From Pilatotrama ljubarskyi (taxonomy: Eukaryota; Basidiomycota; Agaricomycetes; Polyporales; Polyporaceae): 64,000 bases of DNA. The stretch is taken from positions 355,413-419,412 of the forward strand of contig MU277678.1 of the NCBI GenBank assembly GCA_022385805.1, given 5' to 3'. This document shows, piece after piece, positions 21,542 through 33,687 of this stretch (position 1 is the stretch's first letter; the number at the start of each line of letters is the position of its first letter). Both the position numbers and the translations under genes were made by a program. Under the pieces are notes generated by a model, which was not told the DNA's origin, did no database searches, and saw only the letters and a program-made list of their open reading frames with translations.

Positions 21542-22013
21542 TACGGGTATTCCGAGAGCTCTAGTTAGACTTGAATCTCAAAACGAAGGAGAGAAAAGAC
21601 AGGCTGAGCGACAGATGGGATGCCAAGCAGTCGGAGAGGACTGGTATAAGAGCACTCTATGGGCGTCTAACGTACTGCAGAAACAAGTTCCGGAAATAAG
21701 GACGCCGCGCGTGACTTGATCTAATCTAATCTCGACGCGCAAATCCGGCGGCAGGACTCTGAGCAGCTAAGAATAGGCCTCGATGCGGTCACCATCATCC
21801 ACAGCGAACACGATGGACTCGTTGCAACACAGCGCAGAACTGCCCCAACATCTCTTTGAACGTGACCACCACCGCCCACGCCGCTGCCTGCAGGTTGCGC
21901 CCGTATTGGTCGAATTTTGCTGATAGATCCCGCGCAAAGTTGATCTATCTCCGACATATATATATACCAGTCGACCTGCAGAATCCATCCCCACATTCCC
22001 TCTCTTTGCAGCC
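21542..22013. promoter_or_regulatory. Shared divergent promoter region, arginase / aminotransferase
   Basis: The 472 bp between two start codons on opposite strands. A TATATATATA run (21957-21966) sits 48-57 nt before the plus-strand ATG at 22014. Whether the pair is co-regulated is inference; both gene products handle amino-group nitrogen. Confidence 0.5.
21957..21966 (+). promoter_or_regulatory. TATA element of the aminotransferase gene
   Basis: Alternating TATATATATA about 50 nt upstream of the ATG. The TA dinucleotide tract may serve as the TATA box. Inferred by position. Confidence 0.45.
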
Positions 22014-24123
22014 ATGTCGCAATCTGGCACGAACACCCCGTACTCCAGGTCCGGCAGGTCTACTCCGCTGCACCTCCGCGATGTGGTCAGTTGCTCGTTC
22101 AAGAATGGATTAATCCGCGCAGTTAACACTACCCTGCAGGTCCACGACGTAATCAGACATTTCAGACACGAAAAGGACTCTGAGGCACACAGGGTACGGC
22201 GCACAATGATTGAGGAGTACGAATACGAGGAGTCTTATTCCCTCCATAGATCTTCCGTCAGTCCGCAGGGCACAAACCCAAGGGTGCGCTCCCTCAGACA
22301 GTCAACCCCGACGAGGAGACCGTTCCTGGGATCGAGCACCCGGGTAGCACGGGTGTCATCTACTGCTCAGACCGTGCTATGGCCAACGGCTTCTCCTACG
22401 CGTCCTCGCACGAGTGGGCGAACCTCGGCCAGGGTGCACCAGAAGTCGGTCAGATCCCTGATGCTCCCCCTCGCCCTACCAGCATCCCGCTACCCGAGGA
22501 CTCGCTCGAGTATGCGCCCACGACCGGTGTCAAAGGTACGTTTGATATTGCACAGCTCCGTGCACCATCAAACCTACGGACCAGGTAGCTGATGTGTCGT
22601 CATTGTGATCAGCCCTTCGCGAGGCGGTGGCCGACCTCTACAACCACCAGTACCGCCAGGGCAAGACCAGTCAGTATACCTACGAGAACGTGTGCATAGT
22701 ACCGGGAGGTCGTGCTGGTCTCTCCCGTGTCGCAGCCGTAGTCGGCGACGTATACTGCGTATGTCCATCGCACAGCAGCGAACGCGCACAGATCTGACAT
22801 GCCGCGTTAGTCGTATCAAATCCCCGATTACACCGCATATGATCAGGTTCTGAGCGCCTTCAAACGCCTCGTGCCTGTCCCTACTGCGTAGGTTCACTCG
22901 TTCCGCCAGTCTTCCCCCTCTGACCGGAGCTGCTTCAGCCTTGACGCTGAGAACAAGTACAAGTTGAACGTGGAACAGATCAAGAAGGACATCCGCACGC
23001 AGGGCCTCGAGGTCATCCTCGCGTCCAATCCCCGCAACCCTACTGGTCAAGTGATTGAAGGCGAGGAGTTGAAAACCTTGGTCGACATTGCCCGTGAGGC
23101 GTCGACGACGCTCATTCTTGATGAGGTATGACCTCGTGAACATGACCCAGTGTACTCAAACGCTCATCCCAAACTTTGCAGTTCTATTCTTGGTACATGT
23201 ACCCTGAAAACAACAAGGAGTGGGGCAGGTCCGTATCTTCGGCCGAGTACATCGATAATGTCAACCAGGTAGGTTGTGGAGAGCGGAGTTAGCTCATGGT
23301 CTTGATGAGCTTGACATACGCCAATGCAGGACCCCGTCGTCATTGTGAACGGCCTCACGAAGGTCCGTCGCGCATATATGCATTTCTGGCGTGGATTTGA
23401 CTAACAGGTCTACAGAACTGGCGCCTTCCTGGTTGGCGAGTCTGTTGGGTCCTCGGTCCCAAGAACTTGATCACCGCCCTCTCGCAGTCGGGCTCCTTCC
23501 TCGACGGAGGCGCCAACCACCCGTAAGCCCATTCATATGTGCGCCAATGGTGCATTCTGATCTCCTCTACACGTACAGTCTCCAACTCGCCGCTATCCCC
23601 CTTCTCGACCCGGAGCGCGTCATGCAAGAGAAGATCGCGTTGCAGAAGCACTTCAAGCATAAGCGCGACCACGTGCTCAAGCGGCTCGAGGACCTCGGGC
23701 TGAAGGTCGAGGTGCCCCCCGTCGCGACGTTCTACATCTGGCTTAACCTCGAGCACCTCCCCGCGCCGCTCAACAACGGCCTCACGTTCTTTGAGGAGCT
23801 CCTCAAGGAGAAAACAATCGTCATCCCCGGCATCTTCTTCGACATCAACCCGTCCCACCGCCGCAACCTCTTCCATTCGCCGTGCCACCACTTCGTGCGT
23901 CTGTCGTTCGGGCCGCCGCTCGAGGCCTTGGACAAGGGTGCGTGTTCATTCATGGCGTGGCTGAGTGCTATGAAGATATCAACAATGATGACCATGCTGG
24001 ATAGGTCTGGACGCGATCGCACGCGTGCTAAAGAGGGCGAAGAGGGAGGGCGGACAAGCCTTCGGACACAACTACAAGAAGAGTATTGACAGCAACGTCC
24101 ATCATATGGACCAGCTCGTCTAA
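22014..24123 (+). CDS. PLP-dependent class I/II aminotransferase
   Basis: Fold-type I aminotransferase, probably cytosolic. Start MSQSGTNTPYSRSGRSTP, then, over small introns, GALPQTVNPDEETVPG, GVIYCSDRAMANGFSY, and core motifs LREAVADLYNHQYRQGKTSQ, NVCIVPGGRAGLSRVAAV, EVILASNPRNPTGQVI (PLP-binding Asn region), TTLILDEFYSWY and NGLTK|NWRLPGWRVCWVLG. The Lys just before the splice junction is the Schiff-base residue. The C-terminal small domain has VATFYIWLNLEH and FVRLSFGPP, whose Arg contacts the substrate carboxylate. The protein ends MDQLV. The substrate cannot be read from sequence. Intact once introns are removed, about 480 residues. Confidence 0.88.
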
Positions 24124-24911
24124 ATGCCCGAAAAGCGACGACATCGAGATCAAGAAAAGAGACAACGGTCGAGGCGCCACAATCTGGTGTAGCAGACGGT
24201 GGGCGGATGATGCACGACTCGCAGAGCGATCTGCCAAGCGTGATTTTCGAACGGACGGTTTTGATGTATACCAGTGTATAGACTTGACGAAGAGTCTGCG
24301 GTATAGCCTCCCAGCCGGCTCCCGGCTTCATGCCTTCTGTTGGCCCCGAGGCCGCTGCGGAACCCTGCGATGTGCCACCAACAGAGCCTTGCTTGAGAGC
24401 AATGGATGCCGCCACATAGTTCTCCCATGATGCGTCTACTGTGAGCGTCCGGCTGATCCGCACCTGCCATTCAGATATAGCTTCGAGTTCTACGAAATTG
24501 AAGACGTGACTTCATCCTCTTTTCGGCCACAACACCGACTTGAGCGCATCGCTGAGGCCTTCTGCCGACCCAAGACTTACGTTACTCCGACCCGCAACGC
24601 TTCAGATACCATCGTTCTAATTCGCTAAGCGCGATACATAGCATCGCTGAAACACCGGTGATAGTCAGGGTACGGCGGGATGTGCTGAAGCACCCCCCTT
24701 GTGCAAACTCCAGCCGCGACAGAAGATTTGACGCCCAAGGCAGCTCTCATTTGTGCTATCTGGATCATTCAATGAGACGCCTGAGAAGCCTGTTCGCGAG
24801 GGTCAGCTGGCTGAATGGTCTCCAGCAGGGTTCGCTCGCATATAAAGCAGGGCTGACAAGGCGCGAGAAGCCCCGCGCGTTCCCCACTCTGGCGTACTCT
24901 GAGGAGGGACG
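24124..24911. other. Intergenic upstream of MFS permease 1
   Basis: About 790 bp holding the aminotransferase 3' region and the permease promoter. Open frames here have no protein-like content. Confidence 0.45.
24841..24846 (+). promoter_or_regulatory. TATA box of MFS permease 1
   Basis: TATAAA 66 nt before the proposed start codon at 24912. Confidence 0.55.
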
Positions 24912-26935
24912 ATGGACACCTCTGCCGGTGAGTTCCCCAGAAGATGCTTGCACAGATGTCAACGCTGACTCTCAAGTGGCCTTCTTCATAGGCCAAGAGG
25001 TGATTGATACCGCGAGCATATCGAAGGAGACCCGAGAGTCGTCGGTCTATGCAGAGGCAGGCGGGTACAGGGCGTTGTATCCTGATGTCAATGAAGCGAA
25101 GTTAGTGCGTAGAATCGACCTCAGGGTCGTTCCTATGATCAGCATCCTTTATCTCCTCGCCTTCCTGGACCGGTGAGTTCCTATACTGTCACATCACTAG
25201 CAGCTCTCACTAATGTCCCTCGAAGCGTGAACGTCTCGAACGCGGTCTTGTTCAGCCTGAAGCAAGACCTCAATCTCACCGGGAACCAATTCAACACTGC
25301 AATCGTGGTCTTGTACGTGTATCCCTACCTGGTATCCCATGACTCATTCTGAATCTCTGCCAGCTTCATACCCTACGTGCTCTTCGAGATCCCCTCCAAC
25401 ATACTTCTCAAACGCTTCAAGCCTCATGTATGGTGTGAGTTGCATTGAAACCTCGCGCCATCCATCCAAAGCATACGTCTCTGACGACAGGGATACGCTC
25501 CCACCAGTGCCATTATGCATGCTCGTCTTCGGCACCATTACGGTCCTCCAGGCCTTCGCGCAGAACTTCGGAGGTCTCGTCGCCGCCAGGTTCTTCCTCG
25601 GGCTCGCCGAATCGGGGTTCTTCCCTGGATGCTTCTACATGCTCTCGATGTGGTACAGGCGTGACGAGGCGCAGAAGCGGTACTCGTTCTTCTTCTCCTC
25701 GACCAGCCTCGCGGGAGGCTTTGGCGGGCTCCTCGCGAGCGCCATCGGGAAGCTGGACGGGGTGAGGGGATACCATGGCTGGCGCTGGATCTTCATCCTA
25801 GGTACATCATACCCGTCTTTCGACGCTGTGACCAGCTGAACTTCGAGCGTTCCGCAGAGGGGCTCCTGACAATCGTGGTAGCAGTCATCGCCTTCTTCAT
25901 TCTCCCCGACTTTCCAGAGGAGGCCCGTTGGCTCAAGACGGACGAAAGGGAGTTTTCAAAGGCCCGTCTATACGAGGACGTAGGTTACTCCAGAATCCAT
26001 GACCCGCTGACCTTCAAAGCAGGTTTGGCGGTGCTGAAGGACTGTGAGTCTCATTCCGATCATACGCGCTGACGTCTCACATTCAACCGTACTAGTCAAG
26101 ATGTTCTTCGGACCGCTCATGTACCTCGGCTTCATCGTCCCCGCCTATAGTTACAGTACGCCACTGGTCTCTCTCGTTCCGCCTCCCTCTGACTCTTCTG
26201 GCACCTTGCAGCGTACTTCGCACCGACGATTGTCCAGACCTTCGGCCACAGCGTCATTCGGACCCAGCTCCTCTCCGTTCCACCGTGGGCGTGCACATTC
26301 GTCTTCACCATGATCATCGCAACCATCTCGGACTACACGCGCCGTCGCTTCGTGTTCCTCATTCTATGCGCCTCCATTGGCGTTGCAGGGATGATCATCT
26401 TGCTCGTTGTCCATGACAATTCGAAGCTACAATACGGTGCTCTGTATATCGTGCCGATGGGCGCCTTGTCGGCGATGCCTATTGCCCTATGCTGGTTCGA
26501 GACAAATCGTGAGTACTCCGCCTTCGCTTTGGGGATGGAGCGTGCATTGGCTCACTGGGGTACAGTGGGCACCCACCACAGACGAGCGGTCGGCACGGCC
26601 ACCCAGATCGGCTTCGGAAACAGTACGTAGCACGCTCGCTCAGGCGCCCATTCCGTGCAATTCATTGCGGCCAGCTAACGTGTTCCCCTACAGTTGGAGG
26701 AATCATTGCAGCTTACAGTTTCCTCGCAAAGGATTCGCCCAAGTTCATACCTGGGTACAGCATCTGCCTCGCGTTCACGCTGCTGGCGATGCTCGCCGCA
26801 TGCGGGTACTACTTGGCGGTGCTCGCTGAGAACAGGAGACGAGATCGGGCCGAGGCAGAGAACGCCGACACGCTCAGTGCGGACGAGAAAGCGAGGCTGG
26901 GTGACCTGAGTCCGGATTACCGGTACTACACCTAG
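24912..26935 (+). CDS. Dal5-like MFS permease 1 (anion:cation symporter family)
   Basis: Twelve-helix plasma-membrane carrier of the Dal5 group, whose members import allantoate, ureidosuccinate, nicotinate or other organic anions. Exon 1 MDTSA splices to GQEVIDTASISKETRESSVY, then a cytosolic tail and VRRIDLRVVPMISILYLLAF LDR, which opens helix 1. Helix blocks follow: NQFNTAIVVL, FIPYVLFEIPSNILLKRFKP, CMLVFGTITVLQAFAQNFGG and LVAARFFLGLAESGFFPGCF, then KRYSFFFSSTSLAGGFGGLL, YHGWRWIFIL, FPEEARWL, FGPLMYLGFIVPAYSY and HHRRAVGTATQIGFGN. It ends LSPDYRYYT, equivalent to the family's NPDFRY tail. Introns are numerous and short. Substrate unknown. Its closest relative in the window is the inverted neighbour. 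Confidence 0.9.
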
Positions 26936-27373
26936 TAGTGCGTTCCAAGTCACGCAGCATGTAGTTGGCCTTCCTCGCACCTTTCTTGCGGAGCTCATCG
27001 TCAGGAATCTGAGCCAGCTCACACTCGCGAAGTCACACAGTGGGAGTCATTACAAGCATGTTATTCGTTGACGTACACAAGCTCGATTACAAGCTACACA
27101 GGTATACTTTCCCGGGGCATCCGTGAATGGCTCCTATCGTACACATTATGCGTCCCGCACGCCGGGGCGCATGCATACTACCAGTACAACCCACCCAGAG
27201 CGAGACCGCGAGACCTTCATGTTTTTGTACTGCCTTGTCGCGTCCGTCTGATCCTCCCAGATCGAGAAACGAGCCACGAGGCGATTCCTATCCAGCACCA
27301 GCACCAGTACCAACCGCGGGCACCAATCGCAGGGGACGCGGGAAAACGCTGCATGACGCAGGACGGAGGGCGA
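26936..27373. other. Spacer between convergent MFS paralogues
   Basis: The 438 bp between the stop codons of the two permeases. No coding signal and no obvious transposon remnant. Confidence 0.45.
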
Positions 27374-29426
27374 TCACCGGAAGTACCTGTAGTCGGGGTT
27401 GAGGTCGCCCATGCGCTTCTTCTCGTCGTGCGACATGCCCTCGTACGCCCCCTGCGCCTGCAGGCGGTCGCGCCGGCGGTTCTCCCACGAGACGCCGAGG
27501 AAGTAGACGGTGTTCGCGGCCACGGAGAGCGCGATGAACCCGATGCAGATGCTGTAGCCCGGGGTGTACTTCGGCGCGTCCTTCGCGAGGAAGGCGAACA
27601 CGGCGATGATGCCGCCGACTGTGCGAGGAGAGGAGGGAGGAGAAAGGGTGGTATTAGTGAATGGTGAATAGGGGGTGTGAAAGAGAGGTACGTACTGTTC
27701 CCGAAGCCGACTTGGAACGCGGTGCCGACTGCTCTCCTGTGGTGACCGCCCACTGTGAAATACCGTCAGTCTCTTTACGTCTCTCCAAGGAGGCAAAATC
27801 CGTGACTCACGGTTCGTGTTGAACCAACACACGATGATCGGCATCGCTGCGTACGTGCCCATCGCCGCGAGGAACAGCGCCGCGTACTGCACGTGCTTAT
27901 TGTCGTGCACGACGAGCAGGATGATGAAGCCCGCGAGCGAGATGGCGGTCGGGATGAGCACGAACACGAACCGCAGCCGCAGCCAGTCCGAGAGCGTCGC
28001 AGTGACCATCGCAAGCGTGAACGCGCACGCCCACGGCGGCACGGAGAGCAGCTGCGTGCGGATCATGCCGTTCCCGAGCGACTGGATGATGCTCGGTGCG
28101 AAGTACGCTGAAGACGGAGGGAGTCAGTGAATATGTCGTGAGAGGTCAGAGGGGAGGGACTGACCGTAGGAGTATGCAGGGACGATGAGGCCGAAGTACA
28201 TGAAGCCTCCGACGATGATCTTCCCTGGATGAGAGGTCAGCCGGGCGAAGTCAGATGGCGCGATGCGGTTGAGCAACTTACAATCCTTGAAGACCTCCAA
28301 GACGCTCTTCACCGTCAGCGGGTCGTGCCGCTTCGAGTGCCCGACATCCTCATACAGACGGGCCTTGACGAACTCTTTCTCTTCCGGGCTCAGCCAGGTG
28401 ACTTCCTCGGGGAAATCCGAGATGGCGAAGAAGAGGATGCCCGACGCGACACAGGTTACCAAACCCTCTGTACCACAGCATCAGTAACCATCCCCCGCGC
28501 TCAACCCAACGTGTTGGTGCTTACCGATGATGAAGATCCACCGCCAGCCGCGGTACCCGTGCAGGCCGTCCATCTTGCCGATGGCGCTCGCAAGCAGGCC
28601 GCCGAAGCCACCCGCGAGGGTGGTCGACGAGAAGAAGAACGAGTAGCGCTTCTGCGCCTCGGCGCGCTTGTACCACATCGCGATGAGGTAGAAGCAGGCG
28701 GGGAAGACGCCGCTCTCGACGACGCCGAGGAAGAAGCGGGTCGCGACGAGCCCGCCGAAGCCCTGGACGAAGCCCTGGAGGAGCGTGATGAGGCCGAAGA
28801 GGAACATGCATAGCGACACTATCATGCGAGAGGTCAATGTGTAAGTCGGAGAGGCGCATGAGGGGGCAGGGACTTACGCCAGACGTGGGGCTTGAAGTGC
28901 TTGAGGAGAGCGTTGGAGGGAATCTCAAAGAGGACGTATGGTACAAAGCTGGACAGATCTGAGATGAGGATCGGGAGACGCGCTTCTCGAAGTCTGCACC
29001 CACAATACAACCAGGGCTGTGTTGAACTCATTGCCTCCGAGCTTCAAGTCTTGCTTCAGTCCGAACACGGCTGCGTTCGAGATGTTGACCCTGCATGTGG
29101 AAGGCACGTCGGTACGTTGTATTGACACATCCGAGGCAAACTACTCACCGGTCAAGGAAAGCCAGCAGGTAGAGGACGCACAGGCAGGGAATGACGCGGA
29201 GGTCGATCTTCCGCACGACCTTACGCTCGTCCACGTTCGGGAAACGCGTCTTATAGTCTCCGCCATCTGCAGAGAGGTACGGCGCGAGGTTGTACTGCTT
29301 CTCGACGTCCGGGGAGGTGACATCACGGTGCTCATGCAGCGAGGGCGTGGATTTGCCTGATGCCGCACGTCAATCATCGCTTGCAACCGACGCAGACTAC
29401 ACGGACGACTCACGTTCTTCGCTCAT
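27374..29426 (-). CDS. Dal5-like MFS permease 2 (paralogue of the inverted neighbour)
   Basis: Same family and exon layout as the upstream permease. The start MSEER splices at phase 1 into KSTPSLHEHRDVTSPDVEKQ and then VVRKIDLRVIPCLCVLYLLA FLDR. Matching blocks are KQDLKLGGNEFNTALVVL, FVPYVLFEIPSNALLKHFKP, FVQGFGGLVATRFFLGVVES, KRYSFFFSSTTLAGGFGGLL, YRGWRWIFII, FPEEVTWL, MIRTQLLSVPPWACAFTLAM, LLVVHDNKHVQYAALFLAAM, HHRRAVGTAFQVGFGN and the terminal MGDLNPDYRYFR. Strong residue-level match to permease 1 points to duplication followed by divergence. The N-terminal cytosolic tails differ. Confidence 0.9.
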
Positions 29427-30282
29427 GCTGGGCGACGCGTCGGGTCCGTCGAGCGTGCGCGAGTGTGAGCGGGCGGTGGGAGGAGGGATCTCGACGGCCA
29501 CCCTCGCGCCGGCTGGTTTTGAGGGCGCCGCTGGCGCCAGGGGGGACTTGGGTGGATCGAGTCAGGTGGCCAACATTCCGCACAGTTTTCGAGCGAGACG
29601 GCTGATGATTACGGCCGAGAAATGACGGTCCCCTCCTTCGCCGCCTCCCACAGCGGACGCCTCAAAATCACTCGACCCCGCACCGCAGACGCCCGTGGCC
29701 CTTCCCGGCGCTAGCCCCTTTTGGGCATTGCACGCCTCCAATTCATTCTCCCCGCAATCCCGCCCCCCGAGTCATCTCGCGCATCATGCGGTCGTCGGGG
29801 CTGCAGATAACGCTCATCTTGACTTCAGAGTACGGCACACTCGACGACGAAAGTCAAGGGAGCGGGAAGCGGGCTGCGCGACATGGTACGTTTACAAGGG
29901 CGAGCGCACTATGAACGGAGCCGGTCTCTTGGCGCGCCCCGGGTGAGATTGGCTTGCCGTCGATCATGCGCGAAGGTCACGCAGCCTTTGAGAGAGGCAC
30001 AAAGCCTCGAACAGGGGTCGGCCCACCGCGAACCGCGCCACAACAACACTTCCGCTAGCACATTCGCTGCGATCGTCCTCGAAAACTGTACGGACGAGAC
30101 TACTCGTAGTACTTCGGCCAGGCACACCCACCGCCAAGCTTGGACTCGAACCCGAACGCAAAGGGAGTTGCGACAAGTGCGGGTTGGGACAACGTACATG
30201 AATTCAAGGATATCTTGTTATTAGTATACAAACATTGCTTGAGTTTCCGGTAGATTGCTGTAGACGAAGCGTAGCTCTGCAC
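29427..30282. other. Intergenic upstream of MFS permease 2
   Basis: About 860 bp between the permease start and the isovaleryl-CoA dehydrogenase stop. A GGGTTCGAGTCC string near 30130 (minus strand) resembles a tRNA T-arm but lacks the rest of a tRNA. Nothing else recognised. Confidence 0.45.
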
Positions 30283-32015
30283 TCATGCCGCCCGCCGCTT
30301 GAACTCGTCGTTGAATTCGCGACCAATGAGCATCCGCCGAATCTCCTGTGTACCAGCACCCACGGTATATAGGCGGGCATCGCGGAGGATGCGGCCTGTG
30401 GGATAGTCTGAGGAAGAGCGACGAGCGTTAGTGAACCGTAGCACCAGCCGCGATGCAGGTACGTACCGTTAATGTAGCCGTTCCCGCCTAGACATTGCAT
30501 AGCATCGAGAGCAACCTCTACGGCGCGGTCTGACGAGTAGAGGATCGCGCCGGCACAATCCTGGTGGGGCACGTCAACAACTGAACCGCGAAGGACACGG
30601 GAGATGAACATACCCTCCGGCTGACCTTGCCCGCGTCGCAAGCCTTCGCGACGGCATACACGTACGAGCGCGACGCGTTCAGTTTCGTGTACATGTCCGC
30701 GATTTTGCCTGCGTTGACCACCATAAGCGTCAGCTGCACTGTGTTCAGGAAATGCACTGGAGAAAGAAAACAGACCTTGGATGAGCTGGAACTCGCCGAC
30801 GGGCTGGCCGAACTGCTTCCGGTCGTGCACGTACTCGACGGCAATGTCGAACGCGGCCTGCATGAGCCCGAGGGGCCCGCCACTCAGGACGAGCCGCTCG
30901 AGGTCCAGGCCGGACATGAGGACCTTCGCGCCGCCGTCCACAGGGCCCAGCACGTTCTCTGTTGCGAACACACGTATGCGCCATCAGCATTCACTCTGAG
31001 ACTCGAGACGAAGGGGATGAGGACTAACCATCGGGCACGAAGCAGTCCTCGAAGACGAGCTCGCAAGTGTCGCTCCCGCGCATCCCGAACTTGTCGAGCT
31101 TCTGGTGCGTGGAGAACCCGGGAAATCCGCGCTCGATGATGAAGGTCGTGATGCCCTTCGAGCCCTTCTCTGGCGAGGACTTGGCGTACACGACTAGCGT
31201 CGACGCGATGGGCCCATTCGTGATCCTGAACCACACACGTCGTTAGAATGGTGCGGCGGAGCAGAGAGGAGAGGAGGGAGCAAAGGCAGACGCACCAGAA
31301 CTTGTTCCCGTTCAGCTTCCACCCGCCATCCACCTTCTCCGCGCGACACTTCATGCTCACCACATCGCTCCCGCTGCCCGGCTCGCTCATCGCGAGACTG
31401 CCCACCTTCTTCCCCGAGATGAGGTCGGGGAGGTACTTCTGCTTCTGCGCCTCGGTGCCCCAGCGGTGGATCTGGTTCACGCAGAGGTTCGAGTGCGCGC
31501 CGTACGAGAGCGCGACGGAGCCCGAGGCGCGCGAGAGCTCCTCCATCGCGAGCGTGTGGTTGAAGTACCCGAGCGCGAGCCCGCCGTGTTCGGGCTTGAC
31601 GGTTATGCCCAGGAGACCCATGTCTCCCAGCTTCTCCCAGAGGTCCTGCATGCACACACGTGCGTCAATACCTGGCTGGTGAGAAAGGAACTCCGAGGGC
31701 CTTTACCATTGGGAAGTTATTCGTTCGGTCAATCTCAGCAGCCCGCGGGGCGACCTCCCTCTCCGCGAATTCTGCGACGGCATTCCTGAACTATCGCATA
31801 GCCCGCGAGAGGACCGTCAGTGCTACCGCCCCTCGTTGAGCCGCGACGCGCGAACGCACCTCAGCCTGCTCCTCCGTCAACCCCGCGACGTCCGTGTTAT
31901 AGAAAGACGCATGTCTGCGCTGGCCCGCCTTCGCAGTCGCAGCGACCGCGCTGGTCCGCGCCTTGAGCCTCAGCGCTGAGGAAGTGGAGGGAAACCGAGC
32001 GAGCGAGCGCAGCAT
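30283..32015 (-). CDS. ivd: Isovaleryl-CoA dehydrogenase, mitochondrial
   Basis: FAD-dependent acyl-CoA dehydrogenase of leucine breakdown in the matrix. The N-terminus [20 protein letters not shown] and following Arg/Ala-rich residues is a typical presequence. Then [90 protein letters not shown] (FAD site), [31 protein letters not shown], and [20 protein letters not shown]. The Glu in DLERLVL is the position of the catalytic base specific to isovaleryl-CoA dehydrogenase. [11 protein letters not shown] and [14 protein letters not shown] end the fold. Introns are small. Intact. Confidence 0.94.
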
Positions 32016-32667
32016 TCTCGCAGCGAGTCAAGACAGCGATGTGTAGACTACTAGATGATGTAGATGAGCAGAGAGCGACGACAGCGGCGACGAGCACAAC
32101 CAAGAAGGCGGGGAGGAGAGCTTGGGGGTCGAGCGCAAGCCTGCGCAGGGCGCGGCCGGGACTCGGGACCCGGGCCAGCGTTCGCCGTGCGCGAACAGGA
32201 GTCCCATGATCTCACCAAAAGCGGGACCGCCGCAGGGCGCGGGAGGGCTAGCGATTCAGCGAATTTTCGAGCAGAACTTACACTGGACCGACTGCGCAGC
32301 CGGATGAGATCCGGCGGGGAAGAGACACGGACGAGGACTCTGCGTCGTCGTGGCCGTCGCACTGCAGCGCGGGGCACGATCGCGCTAGCGTGCGGGGTAG
32401 TGCGGGGGTGGCGAACTTTTTTTCATTATGGACTGCGATCTGGTGCGGGGGAATAGGGGCGGAAGATTCGCAGAACACCGGTGTGAGGCTCATAATACAG
32501 CCCTGCGTGTATGCATGTGCTGCTGCATGATGCATTTGGTTTTCAACAATTGCAAAACTCGCAGTTGTATATAAGTCTGAGCAGTATAGAGGTCATCAGG
32601 GAGGACGCATGTCTATTCTGTGGGTATGTCGGTACTGCGGTGGTGCTACTGTACATGCTTAGCCGTG
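32016..32667. other. Intergenic between ivd and the secreted unknown gene
   Basis: About 650 bp; GC-rich promoter of ivd on the left and the 3' region of the next gene on the right. Open frames are antisense-style and lack domain signals. Confidence 0.45.
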
Positions 32668-33687
32668 TCATTGAATCGTAACCGTGAGGAGCATTACAAT
32701 GCCGTCCACCGCGATACCTAGCAGCCAAAGGGTCAGCGCGCGGAGGGTAGGAGATGTTCGGCGAGCTCACCGTGGTTGACACCCTCGCTCCCCGCAGGCA
32801 TGAGCCCGGTGATGTTCTTCGCCACGACGTTATATATCACGCCTCCATGACTCTTCGTGCCCACCGCGGCGGCGACGAGCTCATCGCTACGCCAGTGTCA
32901 GTCGACGCCCTCAAGTAATATCCAGGCAATGGCAGTACGCACCGCCCAATGTTGTAACCATCCGGGACGATGTTGTGGTTCTCGCTCACATCCTGCTCTT
33001 TGGACACCCTGGTGCGCGTCGGTAAATCATCGTGCTGTCATCCCATGATCCTGTATTGACTACTCACGCAAGGAAGAGCGCACCGCTGTTCGCCTGAGGG
33101 CCATTCTGCCTGAACACCCTGTTCGCCGGATGCGTGTCAACCCAGGGTACGTCTCATCAGCGCGCTCGCGCTCACCGGAAGTGATTGCCGCCAATCAGAC
33201 TCTCCAGGCAGGTGCCGAGGGCGTCGTTCCCGAAATCCTGGCGGAACTCGAGGGTCTGGTTGACGGACCCATTGCCGTCCCCGAGGTTGGCGGTCTGCGG
33301 GTCTCCGAGGTGGAAGCCCAGGCATTCCTGAGAACTGTGCAAGGCGCAAGACTCAGTCAAGAGGTGACGCGAAGGGGTCGAGTGCTTGCTTACAAGCCGA
33401 TTGCCTGGGCGAAGTTCAGGACGCCGTCGTCCGTCAGGACCTCCGGGGAGCTCTGTCCCGATATGATAACCTGTCATATCTGCATCAGCAACGGCGAGGT
33501 AACCGAGGAGAGGTCGTGAAGGGAGGCTGACATTCAAGGGCTCGCCGCCGAATGTGGCGTTGTCAAACATACTCCCGCCGCCTTGAGCGGAGTCGAAAAA
33601 GTCAACAGCTCGCCGCTGGAGTGTCAGGCCGGTGACAACGGCAGAGCCGTATACGAGAGCGATCAACGCAAGCGGAGCGGACAACAT
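32668..33687 (-). CDS. Small secreted protein of unknown function, conserved in basidiomycetes
   Basis: Six-exon gene rebuilt from conserved phases. It starts MLSAPLALIALVYGSAVVTG, a signal peptide, followed by LQRRAVDFFDSAQGGGSMFD. Then EPLNVIISGQSSPEVLTDDG, LNFAQAIGFSQECLGFHLGD, TANLGDGNGSVNQTLEFRQD, GTCLESLIGGNHFRVFRQNG, SGALFLAVSKE, IVPDGYNIGRDELVAAAVGT, ITGLMPAGSEGVNHGIAVDG and the end MLLTVTIQ. About 220 residues with only two Cys (likely one disulphide) and several N-glycosylation sequons (NAT, NGS, NQT, NIT). I recall similar hypothetical proteins in other basidiomycetes but no named domain. A TATATAA lies 152 nt upstream. Role not inferable; extracellular location is an inference from the leader. 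Confidence 0.75.

Noticed and set aside
23355..23891. A 178-codon minus-strand frame rich in Glu, Val and Leu
   Set aside because: Antisense to the aminotransferase C-terminal exon, which has clear family motifs on the plus strand.
30120..30145. GGGTTCGAGTCC on the minus strand as part of a tRNA
   Set aside because: Flanking bases do not form a 5-bp T-stem, and there is no acceptor stem or anticodon arm.
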